Positions 1 to 9,785 are shown, counted from the first letter of the stretch. The stretch is 64,000 bases of DNA from Paraburkholderia sp. BL23I1N1 (GCF_003610295.1 NZ_RAPV01000003.1:186001-250000), one strand, 5' to 3'. The notes: generated from the letters alone by a model not told the origin. Numbers and translations are program-made.

Positions 1-55
1 TTATTGCAACGCGCCCAATGCCGCGACGACGTTACACCCCGGATTTTTTGCTACG

Positions 56-85
56 CGCGGCGTGCGCTTTAACGCACACGCCGCG
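56..85 (-). terminator. GC-rich hairpin after parC, possible terminator
   Basis: A 9-bp perfect stem (CGCGGCGTG at 56-64 pairing with 77-85) around a 12-nt loop lies 45 bases past the parC stop. There is no U-tract on the parC strand, so this may be a Rho-assisted or pausing hairpin rather than an intrinsic terminator. Confidence 0.3.
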
Positions 86-129
86 TTCATGCCTGGCCCT
101 ACCCTACTTCCATTTCCTTCTTTTTGCTA

Positions 130-2454
130 TTACGCGGCGAGCACCGGACGCATACCGTCGAGCTTCATCTTGCTCTCAGGCGCACGCCCCTTGCGCGCCC
201 GTTTGCCGATATGCGGGGTGAGTGTGGCGCCGCTCAGCTTCTCTTCGTCGACACGGCCGCCGCGACGCGTGCCGATCAGCACCACGCCTGCCTTGTCGAT
301 GGACAGCGCTTGCAGCAGCGTTTCGTTGTCGTCGAGCGCCATTAGCGTGACGCCACGTCCACCACCCGAAAGCGTCTTCATCTCGTCGATGCCGAACACC
401 AGCAGGCGTCCACCTGAGGACAGACACGCAATGTGCGTCGCGGCCGGCAGCATCGGCATCGGCGCGAGCGGCGCAGCGCCCGCGTCGATCGTCATGAACG
501 ACTTGCCGGCCTTCACGCGGCTCACCATGTCGCCGACCTTGGCGATAAAGCCAAAACCGTTGCTCGATGCGAGCAGCAATGCCTGATCCGCGGAAGCCGC
601 GTAGTAATGCATCAGATGGCTGCCCGATTCGAGCTCGATCAACGACGTGACCGGCACGCCATCGCCCCGCCCGCCCGGCAGCATCGCAACCGCCACCGAA
701 TAGACGCGGCCATTGCTGCCCCACGCAACCAGCGTATCCGGCGTGCGGCACTGGAACGCCGCGTAGAGACCGTCGCCGGCCTTGAACGTGAAGCCCGCCA
801 CATCCAGACCGTGGCCCTTCAGCGCGCGTACCCAGCCCTTCTGCGACACCACCACCGTTACCGGTTCGTCGACCACGCGCGCTTCGAACGTGGCGCGCTT
901 TTCCTGCTGGATCAGCGTGCGGCGCTCGTCGCCGTATTGCTTCGCGTCGCCTTCGATTTCCTTGATGAGCAGACGCTTCATCGCGGATTCGCTGCCGAGC
1001 AGTTCTTCGAGCTTGGCCTTCTCGTCGCGCAGTTCGGACAGTTCCTTCTCGATCTTGATCTTCTCGAGCCGCGCCAACTGACGCAAACGGATTTCGAGAA
1101 TGTCTTCGGTCTGGCGATCGGAAAGACCGAACGCGGCCATCAGTGCGGCCTTCGGTTCGTCCGATTCGCGGATGATGCGGATGACTTCGTCGATGTTCAG
1201 GAAGACGATCATCCGGCCTTCGAGAATATGAATCCGGTCGTCGACCTTGCTCAAGCGATGACGCGTGCGGCGCGTGACCGTCGCGAAACGGAATGCGATC
1301 CACTCGTGGACGATCTCGCTCAAGCCCTTCTGACGCGGCCGGCCGTCGCCGCCCACCATCACCATATTGAGCGATGCGTTCGACTCGAGGCTCGTATGTG
1401 CGAGCAACGTGTTGACGAAATCGGTCTGATCGATGCGGCTCGACTTCGGCTCGAACACGAGACGCACCGGTGCATCCCGGCCCGACTCGTCGCGCACGGC
1501 GTCGAGCAGTGCGAGCATGGTCTGCTTGGTCTGCAACTGTTCGGGCGTGAGCGCCTTCTTGCCGAGCTTGATCTTCGGGTTGGTCTGCTCTTCGATTTCT
1601 TCGAGCACCTTCTGCGCGGCCGTGTTTGGCGGCAGTTCGGTGATCACGAGCTGCCACTGGCCGCGCGCGAGCTCTTCGATCTTCCAGCGGGCGCGCACCT
1701 TCAGGCTGCCGCGGCCGCTTTCGTAGGCTGCGGAAATCTCGGCGTCGCTCGAAATGATCTGGCCGCCGCCCGGGAAGTCCGGCCCGGCGATGTGTTGCAT
1801 CAACTCGGCGTGTTCGATCTTCGGATTGCGGATCATCGCGACGGCCGCTGCCGCCACTTCGCGCAGGTTGTGCGACGGGATTTCCGTGGCAAGGCCCACG
1901 GCAATGCCGGATGCGCCGTTCAGTAGCACGAAGGGCAGGCGCGCGGGTAACAGCTTCGGCTCTTCGAACTCACCGTCGTAGTTCTTCATGAAGTCGACCG
2001 TGCCCTGGTCGATCTCATCGAGCAACAGCTTCGCGATCGGTGTCAGGCGCGCTTCGGTGTACCGCATCGCCGCTGCGCCGTCGCCGTCGCGCGAACCGAA
2101 GTTGCCCTGGCCGTCGATCAGCGGATAGCGCATCGAGAAGTCTTGCGCGAGACGCACCAACGCGTCGTACGCCGACTGGTCGCCGTGCGGGTGGTACTTA
2201 CCCAGCACGTCGCCGACCACGCGCGCCGACTTGACGGGCTTGGCGTTGTCGCCGAGACCCATGTCGTTCATGGCGAACAGGATGCGGCGTTGCACCGGCT
2301 TCTGGCCGTCGCATACGTCCGGCAGCGCGCGGCCCTTGACCACGCTCACCGCGTAGTCGAGGTACTGGCGTTCCGCGTAATTGCCGAGCGTCAGGAAGTC
2401 GCCTTCCGGGGGCGGCGGCTCGGTGAAAAGGTCGAGAGTGTTATCGTCGTCCAT
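130..2454 (-). CDS. parC: DNA topoisomerase IV subunit A
   Basis: Cleavage and rejoining subunit of topoisomerase IV, which decatenates daughter chromosomes together with ParE. The 774 residues are a normal ParC length. The N-terminal GyrA/ParC core contains KYHPHGD (86-92) and the catalytic tyrosine in AMRYTEARL (Tyr132). The C-terminal third is the beta-pinwheel DNA-wrapping region and lacks a GyrA-box, as expected for ParC. parE lies just upstream on the same strand with a 64-base gap, so the two are probably co-transcribed. The quinolone-determining segment reads [10 protein letters not shown]: glutamine sits where E. coli has Ser80 and aspartate where it has Glu84. Confidence 0.97.
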   Translation of the reverse strand: MDDDNTLDLFTEPPPPEGDFLTLGNYAERQYLDYAVSVVKGRALPDVCDGQKPVQRRILFAMNDMGLGDNAKPVKSARVVGDVLGKYHPHGDQSAYDALVRLAQDFSMRYPLIDGQGNFGSRDGDGAAAMRYTEARLTPIAKLLLDEIDQGTVDFMKNYDGEFEEPKLLPARLPFVLLNGASGIAVGLATEIPSHNLREVAAAAVAMIRNPKIEHAELMQHIAGPDFPGGGQIISSDAEISAAYESGRGSLKVRARWKIEELARGQWQLVITELPPNTAAQKVLEEIEEQTNPKIKLGKKALTPEQLQTKQTMLALLDAVRDESGRDAPVRLVFEPKSSRIDQTDFVNTLLAHTSLESNASLNMVMVGGDGRPRQKGLSEIVHEWIAFRFATVTRRTRHRLSKVDDRIHILEGRMIVFLNIDEVIRIIRESDEPKAALMAAFGLSDRQTEDILEIRLRQLARLEKIKIEKELSELRDEKAKLEELLGSESAMKRLLIKEIEGDAKQYGDERRTLIQQEKRATFEARVVDEPVTVVVSQKGWVRALKGHGLDVAGFTFKAGDGLYAAFQCRTPDTLVAWGSNGRVYSVAVAMLPGGRGDGVPVTSLIELESGSHLMHYYAASADQALLLASSNGFGFIAKVGDMVSRVKAGKSFMTIDAGAAPLAPMPMLPAATHIACLSSGGRLLVFGIDEMKTLSGGGRGVTLMALDDNETLLQALSIDKAGVVLIGTRRGGRVDEEKLSGATLTPHIGKRARKGRAPESKMKLDGMRPVLAA

Positions 2455-2518
2455 CTAGATTCCGTATCCGTGTTTGGCGTGAAGTTTTCGTGCGAAACGT
2501 GAGCGCTTTAAAAGACGC

Positions 2519-4504
2519 TCAGATATCCGCTTCCACTTCGTTGCCCTTTTCTTCCAGCCAGCTGCGCCGCGACGCCGCTTCGCCCTTACCCATCAGCATC
2601 GTCATGCGCGCCACCGTAGCGTCATAGTCGAGCGCGCCGAGCGCCACCGGCGTCAGGCGCCGCGTGTCGGGATTCATCGTGGTGTCCCACAACTGCTCCG
2701 CGCTCATTTCGCCCAGGCCTTTGAAGCGGCTGATGGACCATTGCGTGTCTCGCACGCCATCTTTGCGCAACTTGTCGAGAATCGCTTCGAGCTCGCCTTC
2801 GTCGAGCGCGTAGAGCTTCTGCGCCGGCTTCTTGCCGCGCGCGGGCGCATCGACCCGGAACAGCGGCGGACGCGCCACGCACACATGCCCACGTTCGATC
2901 AGCTGCGGGAAATGCTTGAAGAACAGCGTGAGCAGCAGCACCTGGATGTGCGAACCGTCGACGTCAGCGTCCGACAAGATGCAGATCTTGCCGTAGCGCA
3001 GATTCGACAGATCGACCTTGTCGTCCGGGCTATGCGGATCGACGCCGATCGCCACCGAAATGTCGTGCACTTCGTTGTTGGCAAACAGGCGATCGCGCTC
3101 GGTTTCCCACGTGTTCAGCACCTTGCCGCGCAACGGCAAGATCGCCTGGTACTCCTTGTCGCGGCCCATCTTCGCCGAGCCGCCCGCCGAGTCGCCCTCG
3201 ACGAGGAACAGCTCGTTGCGGCCGATTTCCGTCGATTCGCAATCGGTCAGCTTGCCCGGCAGCACGGCTACGCCCGAGCTTTTGCGCTTCTCGACCTTCT
3301 GGCCGGCACGCGTACGCGCCTGGGCCTGTTTGATGACGAGGTCAGCGAGTTTCTTGCCATGCTCGACGTGCTGATTCAGCCACAGCTCCAAAGCCGGCCG
3401 CGAATAGGACGACACCAGCTTCACCGCGTCGCGGCTATTCAGGCGCTCCTTGATCTGCCCTTGGAATTGCGGATCGAGCACCTTCGCCGACAGCACGAAC
3501 GAGACACGCGCGAACACGTCTTCCGCCAGCAGCTTCACGCCCTTCGGCTGCAGGTTATGCAGCTCGACGAAGCTCTTCACCGCCTGGAACAGACCGTCGC
3601 GCAAACCGGATTCGTGCGTGCCGCCCGCGGGCGTCGGAATCAGATTGACGTACGACTCGCGCATCAGCGTGCCTTCTTCGCTCCACGCGACGACCCACGC
3701 GGCGCCTTCGCCTTCGGCAAACGTCTCTTCGGTGGCACGCGCGTTTTCGACATAGCGCTCGCCTTCGAACAGCGGAATCAGCAGATCGCTGCCGTTCATG
3801 CCTTCGAGCAGGTAGCCGCGCAAACCGTCTTCGTATTTCCAGGTTTGCTGCTCGCCGGTTTTCTCGTTGATCAGCGTGACTTCGACGCCCGGCAACAGCA
3901 CCGCTTTCGAGCGCAGCAGACGTTGCAATTCGCCGAGTGGCAGGTTCGGCGAATCGAAGTATTTCGGATTGGCCCACGCGGTGACGCGCGTGCCCGACTT
4001 CTTGTCGCCCTTCGTGGCGGGCCGCACTTCGAGTTCCTTGGCGACGTCGCCATTGGCGAAACTCAATTCGGCGATCTTGCCCTCGCGCCACACGGTGACG
4101 TCGAGGCGCGTGGACAGCGCGTTGGTGACCGACACGCCGACGCCGTGCAGGCCGCCCGAGAACGTGTAGGCGCCGCCGGCGGCTTTATCGAACTTGCCGC
4201 CCGCGTGCAGGCGCGTGAAAACGATTTCGACGACCGGCACGCCCTCTTCCGGATGCATGCCGAACGGAATGCCGCGGCCGTCGTCTTCGACCGAGACGGA
4301 ATGGTCCGCGTGCAGCGTAACCGTAATTTGCCGGCCGTGGCCGCCGAGGGCCTCGTCCGATGCGTTGTCGATAACTTCCTGAATGATGTGCAGCGGATTT
4401 TCGGTGCGGGTGTACATCCCGGGCCGTTGCTTGACCGGCTCCAGGCCCTTCAACACCTTGATCGACGCTTCGCTATACGCGGCGTTTGGCTTTTTCGTAG
4501 ACAT
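2519..4504 (-). CDS. parE: DNA topoisomerase IV subunit B
   Basis: ATPase subunit of topoisomerase IV, partner of the downstream ParC. The 661 residues contain a GHKL ATP-binding domain (EVIDNASDEAL near 43-53, DDGRGIP near 74-80, GGLHGVGVSVTNALS near 117-131). A TOPRIM domain follows, with EGDSAGGSAK and DADVDGSHI, the metal-binding acidic residues. The ending SWLEEKGNEVEADI is typical of ParE. The start used is the ATG at 4504. Its ribosome binding site is weak, and a palindromic segment lies just upstream. Confidence 0.97.
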   Translation of the reverse strand: MSTKKPNAAYSEASIKVLKGLEPVKQRPGMYTRTENPLHIIQEVIDNASDEALGGHGRQITVTLHADHSVSVEDDGRGIPFGMHPEEGVPVVEIVFTRLHAGGKFDKAAGGAYTFSGGLHGVGVSVTNALSTRLDVTVWREGKIAELSFANGDVAKELEVRPATKGDKKSGTRVTAWANPKYFDSPNLPLGELQRLLRSKAVLLPGVEVTLINEKTGEQQTWKYEDGLRGYLLEGMNGSDLLIPLFEGERYVENARATEETFAEGEGAAWVVAWSEEGTLMRESYVNLIPTPAGGTHESGLRDGLFQAVKSFVELHNLQPKGVKLLAEDVFARVSFVLSAKVLDPQFQGQIKERLNSRDAVKLVSSYSRPALELWLNQHVEHGKKLADLVIKQAQARTRAGQKVEKRKSSGVAVLPGKLTDCESTEIGRNELFLVEGDSAGGSAKMGRDKEYQAILPLRGKVLNTWETERDRLFANNEVHDISVAIGVDPHSPDDKVDLSNLRYGKICILSDADVDGSHIQVLLLTLFFKHFPQLIERGHVCVARPPLFRVDAPARGKKPAQKLYALDEGELEAILDKLRKDGVRDTQWSISRFKGLGEMSAEQLWDTTMNPDTRRLTPVALGALDYDATVARMTMLMGKGEAASRRSWLEEKGNEVEADI

Positions 4505-4530
4505 GGTTGACTCGGGTGCGTCGGTTCATC

Positions 4531-4567
4531 GTTGTCCACAGGTCCTGTGGACAGGTCCGTGGACAAT
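4531..4567. promoter_or_regulatory. Palindrome with DnaA-box-like half sites upstream of parE
   Basis: Two 10-bp arms, TGTCCACAGG and CCTGTGGACA, form an almost uninterrupted palindrome at 4533-4553. A further GTGGACAA half site follows at 4559-4566. TTGTCCACA at 4532-4540 differs by one base from the DnaA box TTATCCACA. The site lies 27-63 bases upstream of the parE start, in the likely leader or promoter. Function is inferred from position only. Confidence 0.35.
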
Positions 4568-4956
4568 GCGTTGAGTTTTCAAAAAAAGCGAAACGAAACA
4601 ACGGGGTTAGGTGGGGTGCCCGCAGTGCGGGCAAGCTGTTTTTATCGCCTGGCTTCCCGCAGGCGCGCTCGAAGGCGGCTCGACGCCGGTTCTACAGTCC
4701 GGCAACGGCCAGCCGGTGCGAACGCCGGGGGAAGCCTATTCGCGGGGTATTTTACTGATTTCGATACAGGCGGCAATTCACGTTGTGCGGAAGTGGCCGT
4801 TTGGATAAGGGCCGGCGCTCGGGTGCGGTCTATTATGAGACCGCGATAAGACCGTTGCGGGACCGTGAAAAAGCCGCGACGGGACCGCTGTGCAGCCGCG
4901 GCCCCCGACCTCGGCGTGAGATCGGCGCAACCTCTCGGATCGCGCCGCCCCATCCG
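4568..4956. other. Non-coding interval between parE and the ABC-F gene
   Basis: About 390 bases with no credible gene. Genes on both sides run leftwards, so this should hold the parE promoter and the tail of the ABC-F transcript. A run GTTTTCAAAAAAAGCG at 4576-4591 is the only AT-rich patch. I see no clear terminator. Confidence 0.4.
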
Positions 4957-6885
4957 TCACCTGCGTTTGTTTTCCAGCTCGTCCCAGCGTTCCAGCGCGA
5001 TCAGCAGTTCCTCGTCGATCGCGGCGTAGCGCGCGGTCAGACGCGTGCCTTCCTGCGCGTCTTTCGCGAAAATCGAACCATCTTCCAACTGAGCGCCAAT
5101 GGTTTTCTGCTCGGCTTCGAGTGCGGCAATTTTGGCTGGCAACGCCTCGAGTTCGCGCTGATCCTTGAACGACAACTTCGCGGCGCGCTGCGTATTGCGT
5201 GCCGCCGCGGCACCGCTGTCTTTCGACGCCACCTCCTTGGCGGCTTCTTTTTGCGCGTCCTGCGCCATCTGCTGCGAACGGTCGCGCTGAATCTGCCAGT
5301 CGGTAAAGCCGCCAACGTACTCGCGCCACTTGCCGCCGCCTTCCGAAGCGATCACCGAGGTCGCGACGTTGTCCAGAAACGCGCGATCGTGGCTGACCAG
5401 CAGTACGGTGCCGTCGTATTCGGTGAGCAGCTCTTCGAGCAGTTCGAGCGTCGGAATGTCGAGGTCGTTGGTGGGCTCATCGAGCACCAGCACATTGGCC
5501 GGACGCGCGAACAGACGCGCCAGCAGCAGGCGATTCCGCTCGCCGCCCGACAGCGACTTGACAGGCGAACGCGCGCGCTCCGGCGCGAACAGGAAGTCGC
5601 CGAGATAGCTCATTACGTGCTTCTTCTGGCCGTTGACTTCGACCCACTCGCTACCCGGGCTGATCGTATCGGCCAGGCTCTTTTCCAGATCGAGCTGCGC
5701 GCGCATCTGGTCGAAATACGCGACCTGCAGATTAGTGCCGATCCGCACCGTGCCTTCGTCCGGCGGCAACTCGCCGAGAATCATCTTCAGCAGCGTGGTC
5801 TTGCCTGCACCGTTCGGACCGACGAAACCGATCTTGTCGCCACGCATGACCGTGGCCGTGAACGTGTCGACCACCGTGCGCGAACCGTAGCGCTTGGTGA
5901 CGTCGGTCAGTTCGGCGACGATCTTGCCGGACTTCTCGCCCTGGCCCACGTCGAGCTTGACGTTGCCCTGCACATTGCGGCGTTCGGCGCGTTCATTGCG
6001 CATCTCCACGAGCCGTGCGATCCTGCCGACGCTACGCGTACGGCGCGCTTCCACGCCCTTGCGAATCCACACTTCTTCCTGGGCGAGCAGCTTGTCGAAC
6101 TTGGCCGCTTCCACTTGCTCGATCTCGAGCTGCTGCGCCTTTCTGGTCTGATAGGCGCTGAAATTGCCCGGATACGACAGCAAACGCCCGCGATCCAGTT
6201 CGACGATGCGCGTGGCGACGCGGTCGAGAAACGCGCGATCGTGGGTGATAAAGAGCAGACCCGCGCGCAGCGAAACCAGCAGTTCCTCGAGCCAGCGGAT
6301 GCCGTCGAAATCGAGGTGATTGGTTGGCTCGTCGAGCAGCAGCACGTCCGGCTGCACAACCAGCGCGCGCGCCAGCGCAACGCGCTTTTGCATCCCACCC
6401 GAGAGTGAGCCGACCCGCGCCTCGCCATTCAGACCGATCTGCTGCAGCGTGGTGGCCACGCGCGTGCTCCAGTTCCAGGCGTCCGAATGGTCGAGCTCAG
6501 ATTGCAGCGTGTTCATGCGCGACATCAGCGCGTCGTGCTCCGGGCCTTCCGGTTCGTCGGCAAGCTGATTGGCGACCGCGTCGTATTGATCCAGCAGCTC
6601 GCGGGCGTGGGTCAGGCCGGCGGCGACCGCTTCGAACACCGTGTCGTCCGTATCGAACTCCGGCTCCTGCGGCACGTAGACCGAGGTCAGACCCTGCTGG
6701 CGCGTGACGAGGCCATCGTCCGGCTTGGATAGATCGGCGACGATTTTCAGCAGCGACGACTTGCCCGCGCCGTTACGGCCGATCAGCCCAACGCGCTCGC
6801 CCGCTTCGAGAGAGAAATCCGCGTGATCGAGCAACGCGACGTGACCGAACGCCAGTTGCGCCCCGGTAATGGTGTAAAGCGACAT
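4957..6885 (-). CDS. uup: ABC-F family ATPase, Uup-like
   Basis: Soluble twin-ATPase of the ABC-F family, proteins that act on the ribosome or, for Uup, on DNA branch-migration and precise excision. The 642 residues hold two nucleotide-binding domains without membrane segments. The first has GRNGAGKSS, LSGGMQKR and LLLDEPTNHLD; the second has GPNGAGKTT, LSGGERNR and LVLDEPTNDLD. The linker is the charged interdomain helix pair. The C-terminus after about 540 is a basic and acidic coiled coil as in Uup. Uup is preferred over EttA or YheS because of this C-terminal extension. It is transcribed alone, upstream of parE. Confidence 0.9.
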   Translation of the reverse strand: MSLYTITGAQLAFGHVALLDHADFSLEAGERVGLIGRNGAGKSSLLKIVADLSKPDDGLVTRQQGLTSVYVPQEPEFDTDDTVFEAVAAGLTHARELLDQYDAVANQLADEPEGPEHDALMSRMNTLQSELDHSDAWNWSTRVATTLQQIGLNGEARVGSLSGGMQKRVALARALVVQPDVLLLDEPTNHLDFDGIRWLEELLVSLRAGLLFITHDRAFLDRVATRIVELDRGRLLSYPGNFSAYQTRKAQQLEIEQVEAAKFDKLLAQEEVWIRKGVEARRTRSVGRIARLVEMRNERAERRNVQGNVKLDVGQGEKSGKIVAELTDVTKRYGSRTVVDTFTATVMRGDKIGFVGPNGAGKTTLLKMILGELPPDEGTVRIGTNLQVAYFDQMRAQLDLEKSLADTISPGSEWVEVNGQKKHVMSYLGDFLFAPERARSPVKSLSGGERNRLLLARLFARPANVLVLDEPTNDLDIPTLELLEELLTEYDGTVLLVSHDRAFLDNVATSVIASEGGGKWREYVGGFTDWQIQRDRSQQMAQDAQKEAAKEVASKDSGAAAARNTQRAAKLSFKDQRELEALPAKIAALEAEQKTIGAQLEDGSIFAKDAQEGTRLTARYAAIDEELLIALERWDELENKRR

Positions 6886-7109
6886 GGAGAATTGGAGAAG
6901 ACAGCGATGAGTCGGAACTGCTCATTGTACCGGGCGCACGGGCGGGTGCCTGTATGCCGGAAGAGATAGGACGAATGGCCGGCTTGCAAAACGGATTCAG
7001 AGCGGCTTCTGGACAGACTGTAAGCAGACTCCGAGCGGGTATCGAGCAGCAAAGCGCGGCCGGGCGGTGCGTGCACACACCCGACCGGCCCTTCAGCCGT
7101 GCGACGTGC

Positions 7110-7511
7110 TTACTTCACGTGCACCGTGATGGTCTTGCTCATTGCCGGACCGTACGAGCGATGCGCGCCGTCGCCGAATTGCAGCGTTAGCGTATGGTCG
7201 CCTGGCGGTAGCGTCAGATCGGTTTCGGTCTGGCCCTTGCCGAAGTGAAGCGATTTGTCGGTGGCGGGAATCACTTCGCCCTTGGGAAGCGGCTTGCCGT
7301 CGATCAGCAGATGATGATGGCCCGTGTCTTCCGTCATCGTGCCGGCCGGCGCGACCGTCATACCGTCGACGCCGAACACGACGTGCACCGGATTGCTGAC
7401 GGTTGCACCGTCCGCGGGCTGCACGAAAGACACGCCTGCGGCTTGCGCCGCGCCCGATACGGCGAGCAACCCGGCCAGTACCGTTCCGGCCAACCATTTG
7501 TTCCTAAACAT
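7110..7511 (-). CDS. Secreted DUF4399 domain protein
   Basis: 133-residue exported protein. The ATG at 7511 is chosen because AAAGGAG lies just upstream; a longer frame to 7544 lacks this. It begins with a signal peptide (MFRNKWLAGTVLAGLLAVSGAAQA, cleavage after AQA). The mature part resembles DUF4399, a small beta-sandwich family: VSFVQPADGATVSNPVHVVFGV, then GHHHLLIDG and LTLPPGDHTLTLQFGDGAHRSYGP. The His-His-His and acidic residues could bind a metal, but function is unknown. It stands alone between the ABC-F gene and the rubredoxin gene. Confidence 0.85.
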   Translation of the reverse strand: MFRNKWLAGTVLAGLLAVSGAAQAAGVSFVQPADGATVSNPVHVVFGVDGMTVAPAGTMTEDTGHHHLLIDGKPLPKGEVIPATDKSLHFGKGQTETDLTLPPGDHTLTLQFGDGAHRSYGPAMSKTITVHVK

Positions 7512-7838
7512 CGTTTTTCTCCTTTTTGGGGAAACGAAAGTCATGCGCGGGCCATGCAGGCGTCGATGGAGGCATCAGTCGCCTGAGGCCGATCGTCGCA
7601 ACGCATGCCAGGTGCCCGCTGCGCCTGTCCAAAAAATGAGCTGCGGATCAAAGCATACACGCTGTGTATGACGGGGTCCGTCATGCGGGTGCGGACGCGT
7701 CTGACACGCATTGCGGTGCTGCCGCATCGGTAATTGGCGGTCCGTTTGACAAATTCCGGTAATATTGCGGGTCGCCGCCGTGCCCAAAAAAGGGGCAGAC
7801 TGGGCGGATCATTGCATTGGACCAAAGAAGAGTACGTC

Positions 7839-8030
7839 GTGAGCGAAGTAATTGAAGTGACTGAATATAAGAGCTGGGTCTGCCTGATTTGCGGGTGGAT
7901 CTACAACGAAGAAGAAGGCCTTCCCGAAGAAGGTATCGCCCCGGGCACGCGCTTCGCCGCGATTCCGGACGACTGGCGCTGCCCGCTGTGCGATGTAGGC
8001 AAAGCGGAATTTGCGGTGGTGGAATTCTGA
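7839..8030 (+). CDS. Rubredoxin
   Basis: 63-residue one-iron electron carrier. Two CxxC knuckles, CLIC (15-18) and CPLC, bind a single Fe(Cys)4 centre. The family signature ICGWIYNEEEGLPEEGIAPGTRFAAIPDDWRCPLC is complete. The start is the GTG at 7839, preceded by AAAGAAGAG; the longer upstream frame would add 35 unlikely residues. Partners are likely a flavoprotein reductase and an alkane hydroxylase or oxidative-stress enzyme encoded elsewhere. Confidence 0.95.
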   Translation: MSEVIEVTEYKSWVCLICGWIYNEEEGLPEEGIAPGTRFAAIPDDWRCPLCDVGKAEFAVVEF

Positions 8031-8096
8031 GTGAGCTCGATTGAACCGGAGGGGCGCTGCCTGATGTAATGCGGTAGTGCGCCGTGCGGTTCGCGC

Positions 8097-8132
8097 GGCC
8101 CAGCGGGTGATGCCCGCTGGGCCGTTTGCTTT
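8097..8132 (+). terminator. Intrinsic terminator after rubredoxin
   Basis: An 11-bp GC-rich stem (GGCCCAGCGGG, 8097-8107, with CCCGCTGGGCC, 8113-8123) and a short TGATG loop are followed by GTTTGCTTTG. It lies 67 bases past the rubredoxin stop. Confidence 0.75.
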
Positions 8133-8271
8133 GTGGGACGTGCGTTGCAGCCCTCCTCGCGGCTGGGCGTGTTTGATATACTCTGCGCCTCGCTGGCGAA
8201 TTTGGACTCGCCGGGTCCCGGCCGGGGCTGTTCGTCGGTGGGACTGCAGCGATTGTTGTGGTTTGGTCCTC

Positions 8272-8322
8272 TCCCCGTAGTTCAGGGGGTGGAATGACAG
8301 GCGCAAGGCCCGTCAAATATGG
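8272..8322 (+). pseudogene. tRNA-like 5' fragment, possible old attachment site
   Basis: CTCCCCGTAGTTCAGGGGGTGGAATGAC looks like the acceptor 5' strand, T8-A9 and D-arm of a tRNA (GTTC pairing with GAAT). No matching CGGGGAG acceptor strand or T-arm follows within 150 bases, so a functional tRNA is not supported. Two CTGTAGCA copies follow at 8335-8353. The fragment marks the point where core genes give way to accessory DNA, so an island junction is possible. Confidence 0.3.
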
Positions 8323-8563
8323 ATTGCTACCAATGCTGTAGCAAATCTGTAGCACACAAAATTTCCCTCTTAGAGCATCAGCCGGCAGTTACACAGTTCG
8401 GCTAGCGCGCTCATCTGACGACAATCGGCCAGTCTGAGACGTTCGACAGAGCCGCATAGATCGTCAACAATGCAATGGCTGTCTGGACGCTACCTATTGC
8501 ATTCAACTTGATGTAACCGATGGCGTCGTCGATTTGCTTCAGTGTCGATATCAGGATTCACGT

Positions 8564-9286
8564 ATGTCCCGCTCCGAACGACTCCTTCATCTCCTGCAAG
8601 TGTTACATCGTTATCGACGTCCTGTGCGTGGCCAAGCCCTGGCCGAGGAGCTCGGCGTGAGCATCCGCACGCTATACCGGGACATCGCCAGTTTGCAGGC
8701 GCAAGGAGCAATGATCGAGGGGGAACCGGGCGTTGGTTACGTTATGAAACCGGGTTTCATGCTGCCGCCCATGATGTTTCGCTCAGAGGAACTCGACGCC
8801 CTGGTTCTTGGCATGCGCTGGGTGGCCGATCGCTGCGACAAGCCGCTATCATCCGGTGCGCTGAGCGCGCTTGCGAAGATAGCCGCCATACTGCCCACTG
8901 AACTGCGTCGCGAATTGGAAGAGTCTTCGCTGCTGGTCGGCGCGCCGTTGAAGAGACCTGCCCACAAAGTCTCGCCTGACCTTCTGCGTGCCGCAGTCCG
9001 AGAAGAGCAGAAGCTCAATATTACCTACGTGGACGCCAGTGGTATTCACTCGCAGCGTGTCGTTTGGCCCTTTGCCCTGGTGTATTTCGACCAGGCGCGG
9101 GTCCTGATGTGTTGGTGCGAGCTTCGAGCTGATTTTCGGAATTTCCGTTCGGACCGGATCTCGAACGTCGAGCAATTGGAAGAGCGCTACCCCAAAAGAC
9201 GGTCAACACTGCTTCGTGAGTGGCGCAGGCTCAATCACGTCGCGAGCCGCACAATACTGCCAGAATCTGACAGTATCGACCATTAG
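8564..9286 (+). CDS. YafY/DeoR-type transcriptional regulator with WYL domain
   Basis: 240-residue regulator. The N-terminal winged helix-turn-helix (MSRSERLLHLLQVLHRYRRPVRGQALAEELGVSIRTLYRDIASLQ) is typical of the DeoR/YafY group. The C-terminal half is a WYL ligand-sensing domain (LNITYVDASGIHSQRVVWPFALVYFDQARVLMCWCEL), then FRSDRISNVEQLEERYPKRR. The start at 8564 follows CAGGA; the 10 residues upstream in frame are not conserved in style. The VOC protein gene starts 32 bases later and is the likely co-transcribed partner. Confidence 0.88.
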   Translation: MSRSERLLHLLQVLHRYRRPVRGQALAEELGVSIRTLYRDIASLQAQGAMIEGEPGVGYVMKPGFMLPPMMFRSEELDALVLGMRWVADRCDKPLSSGALSALAKIAAILPTELRRELEESSLLVGAPLKRPAHKVSPDLLRAAVREEQKLNITYVDASGIHSQRVVWPFALVYFDQARVLMCWCELRADFRNFRSDRISNVEQLEERYPKRRSTLLREWRRLNHVASRTILPESDSIDH

Positions 9287-9318
9287 ACTGAGCTTCCTTT
9301 CTTGGCGAGGAGCTCAAA

Positions 9319-9693
9319 ATGAAGTTCGCATCGGTTCGTGTTGTTACCCGGGATATCGATGGGCTGGTGGAGTTTTATCAAAGGCTTTCAGGTATCGAGG
9401 CTGTACGTCCGGCTGATGGATTTGCCGAAATGCGGTTCGACGGAGCGACGCTTGCGATTTCGTCTGAGCACCTGATTAAGCTTTTTAATGTCGGTGCTGC
9501 CACAGCGGCTGCGAATCAGTCGGCGATCCTGGAGTTTGAAGTGGAGGACGTTGACGCGGTGTTCGAACGGATGAATGCGTCCGGGACAAACATCGTGATG
9601 CCGACGGCGGTGATGCCGTGGGGCAATCGCTCGCTCCTGCTGCGCGACCCTGACGGGAATCTCGTCAACATATTTTCTCGCCCCAAGCGTTGA
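9319..9693 (+). CDS. VOC (glyoxalase/bleomycin-resistance) superfamily protein
   Basis: 124 residues forming one vicinal-oxygen-chelate module pair: MKFASVRVVTRDIDGLVEFYQRLSG at the start and LLRDPDGNLVNIFSRPKR at the end, the classic ending with the metal-ligand region. GAGGAGC precedes the ATG. These proteins are metal enzymes or resistance binders, and the substrate cannot be read from sequence. It is probably an operon with the YafY-type regulator upstream. Confidence 0.85.
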   Translation: MKFASVRVVTRDIDGLVEFYQRLSGIEAVRPADGFAEMRFDGATLAISSEHLIKLFNVGAATAAANQSAILEFEVEDVDAVFERMNASGTNIVMPTAVMPWGNRSLLLRDPDGNLVNIFSRPKR

Positions 9694-9705
9694 GAAAACC
9701 CGTCG

Positions 9706-9785
9706 TCACGGCTGCCCGCCGCGTCGTTGTTCGTTCGCGAACGGCCGCATCGGGAAGACCCGGGCGGCTCCTTCGGGTCGGCAAC
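9706..9785 (-). pseudogene. 3' part of a short ORF interrupted by the IS66 element
   Basis: If the IS66 element and one copy of its 8-bp duplication are removed, the minus strand reads one open frame of 61 codons from the ATG at 13342 (MSIKLRIWPNAINR...) to the TGA at 9706. This is the C-terminal part (...MRPFANEQRRGGQP). I recognise no family, and the frame may be fortuitous. Confidence 0.3.

Noticed and set aside
433..1926. 497-codon open frame antisense to parC
   Set aside because: Third-position GC bias makes long antisense frames; its content is low-complexity Arg/His/Leu and parC is unmistakable.
2741..4510. 589-codon frame antisense to parE
   Set aside because: Shadow of parE with no domain or ribosome binding site.
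4783..6408. 541-codon frame antisense to the ABC-F gene
   Set aside because: Shadow; the opposite strand has both complete ATPase domains.
8272..8345. Functional tRNA gene
   Set aside because: No 3' acceptor strand or T-arm; anticodon loop does not fit.
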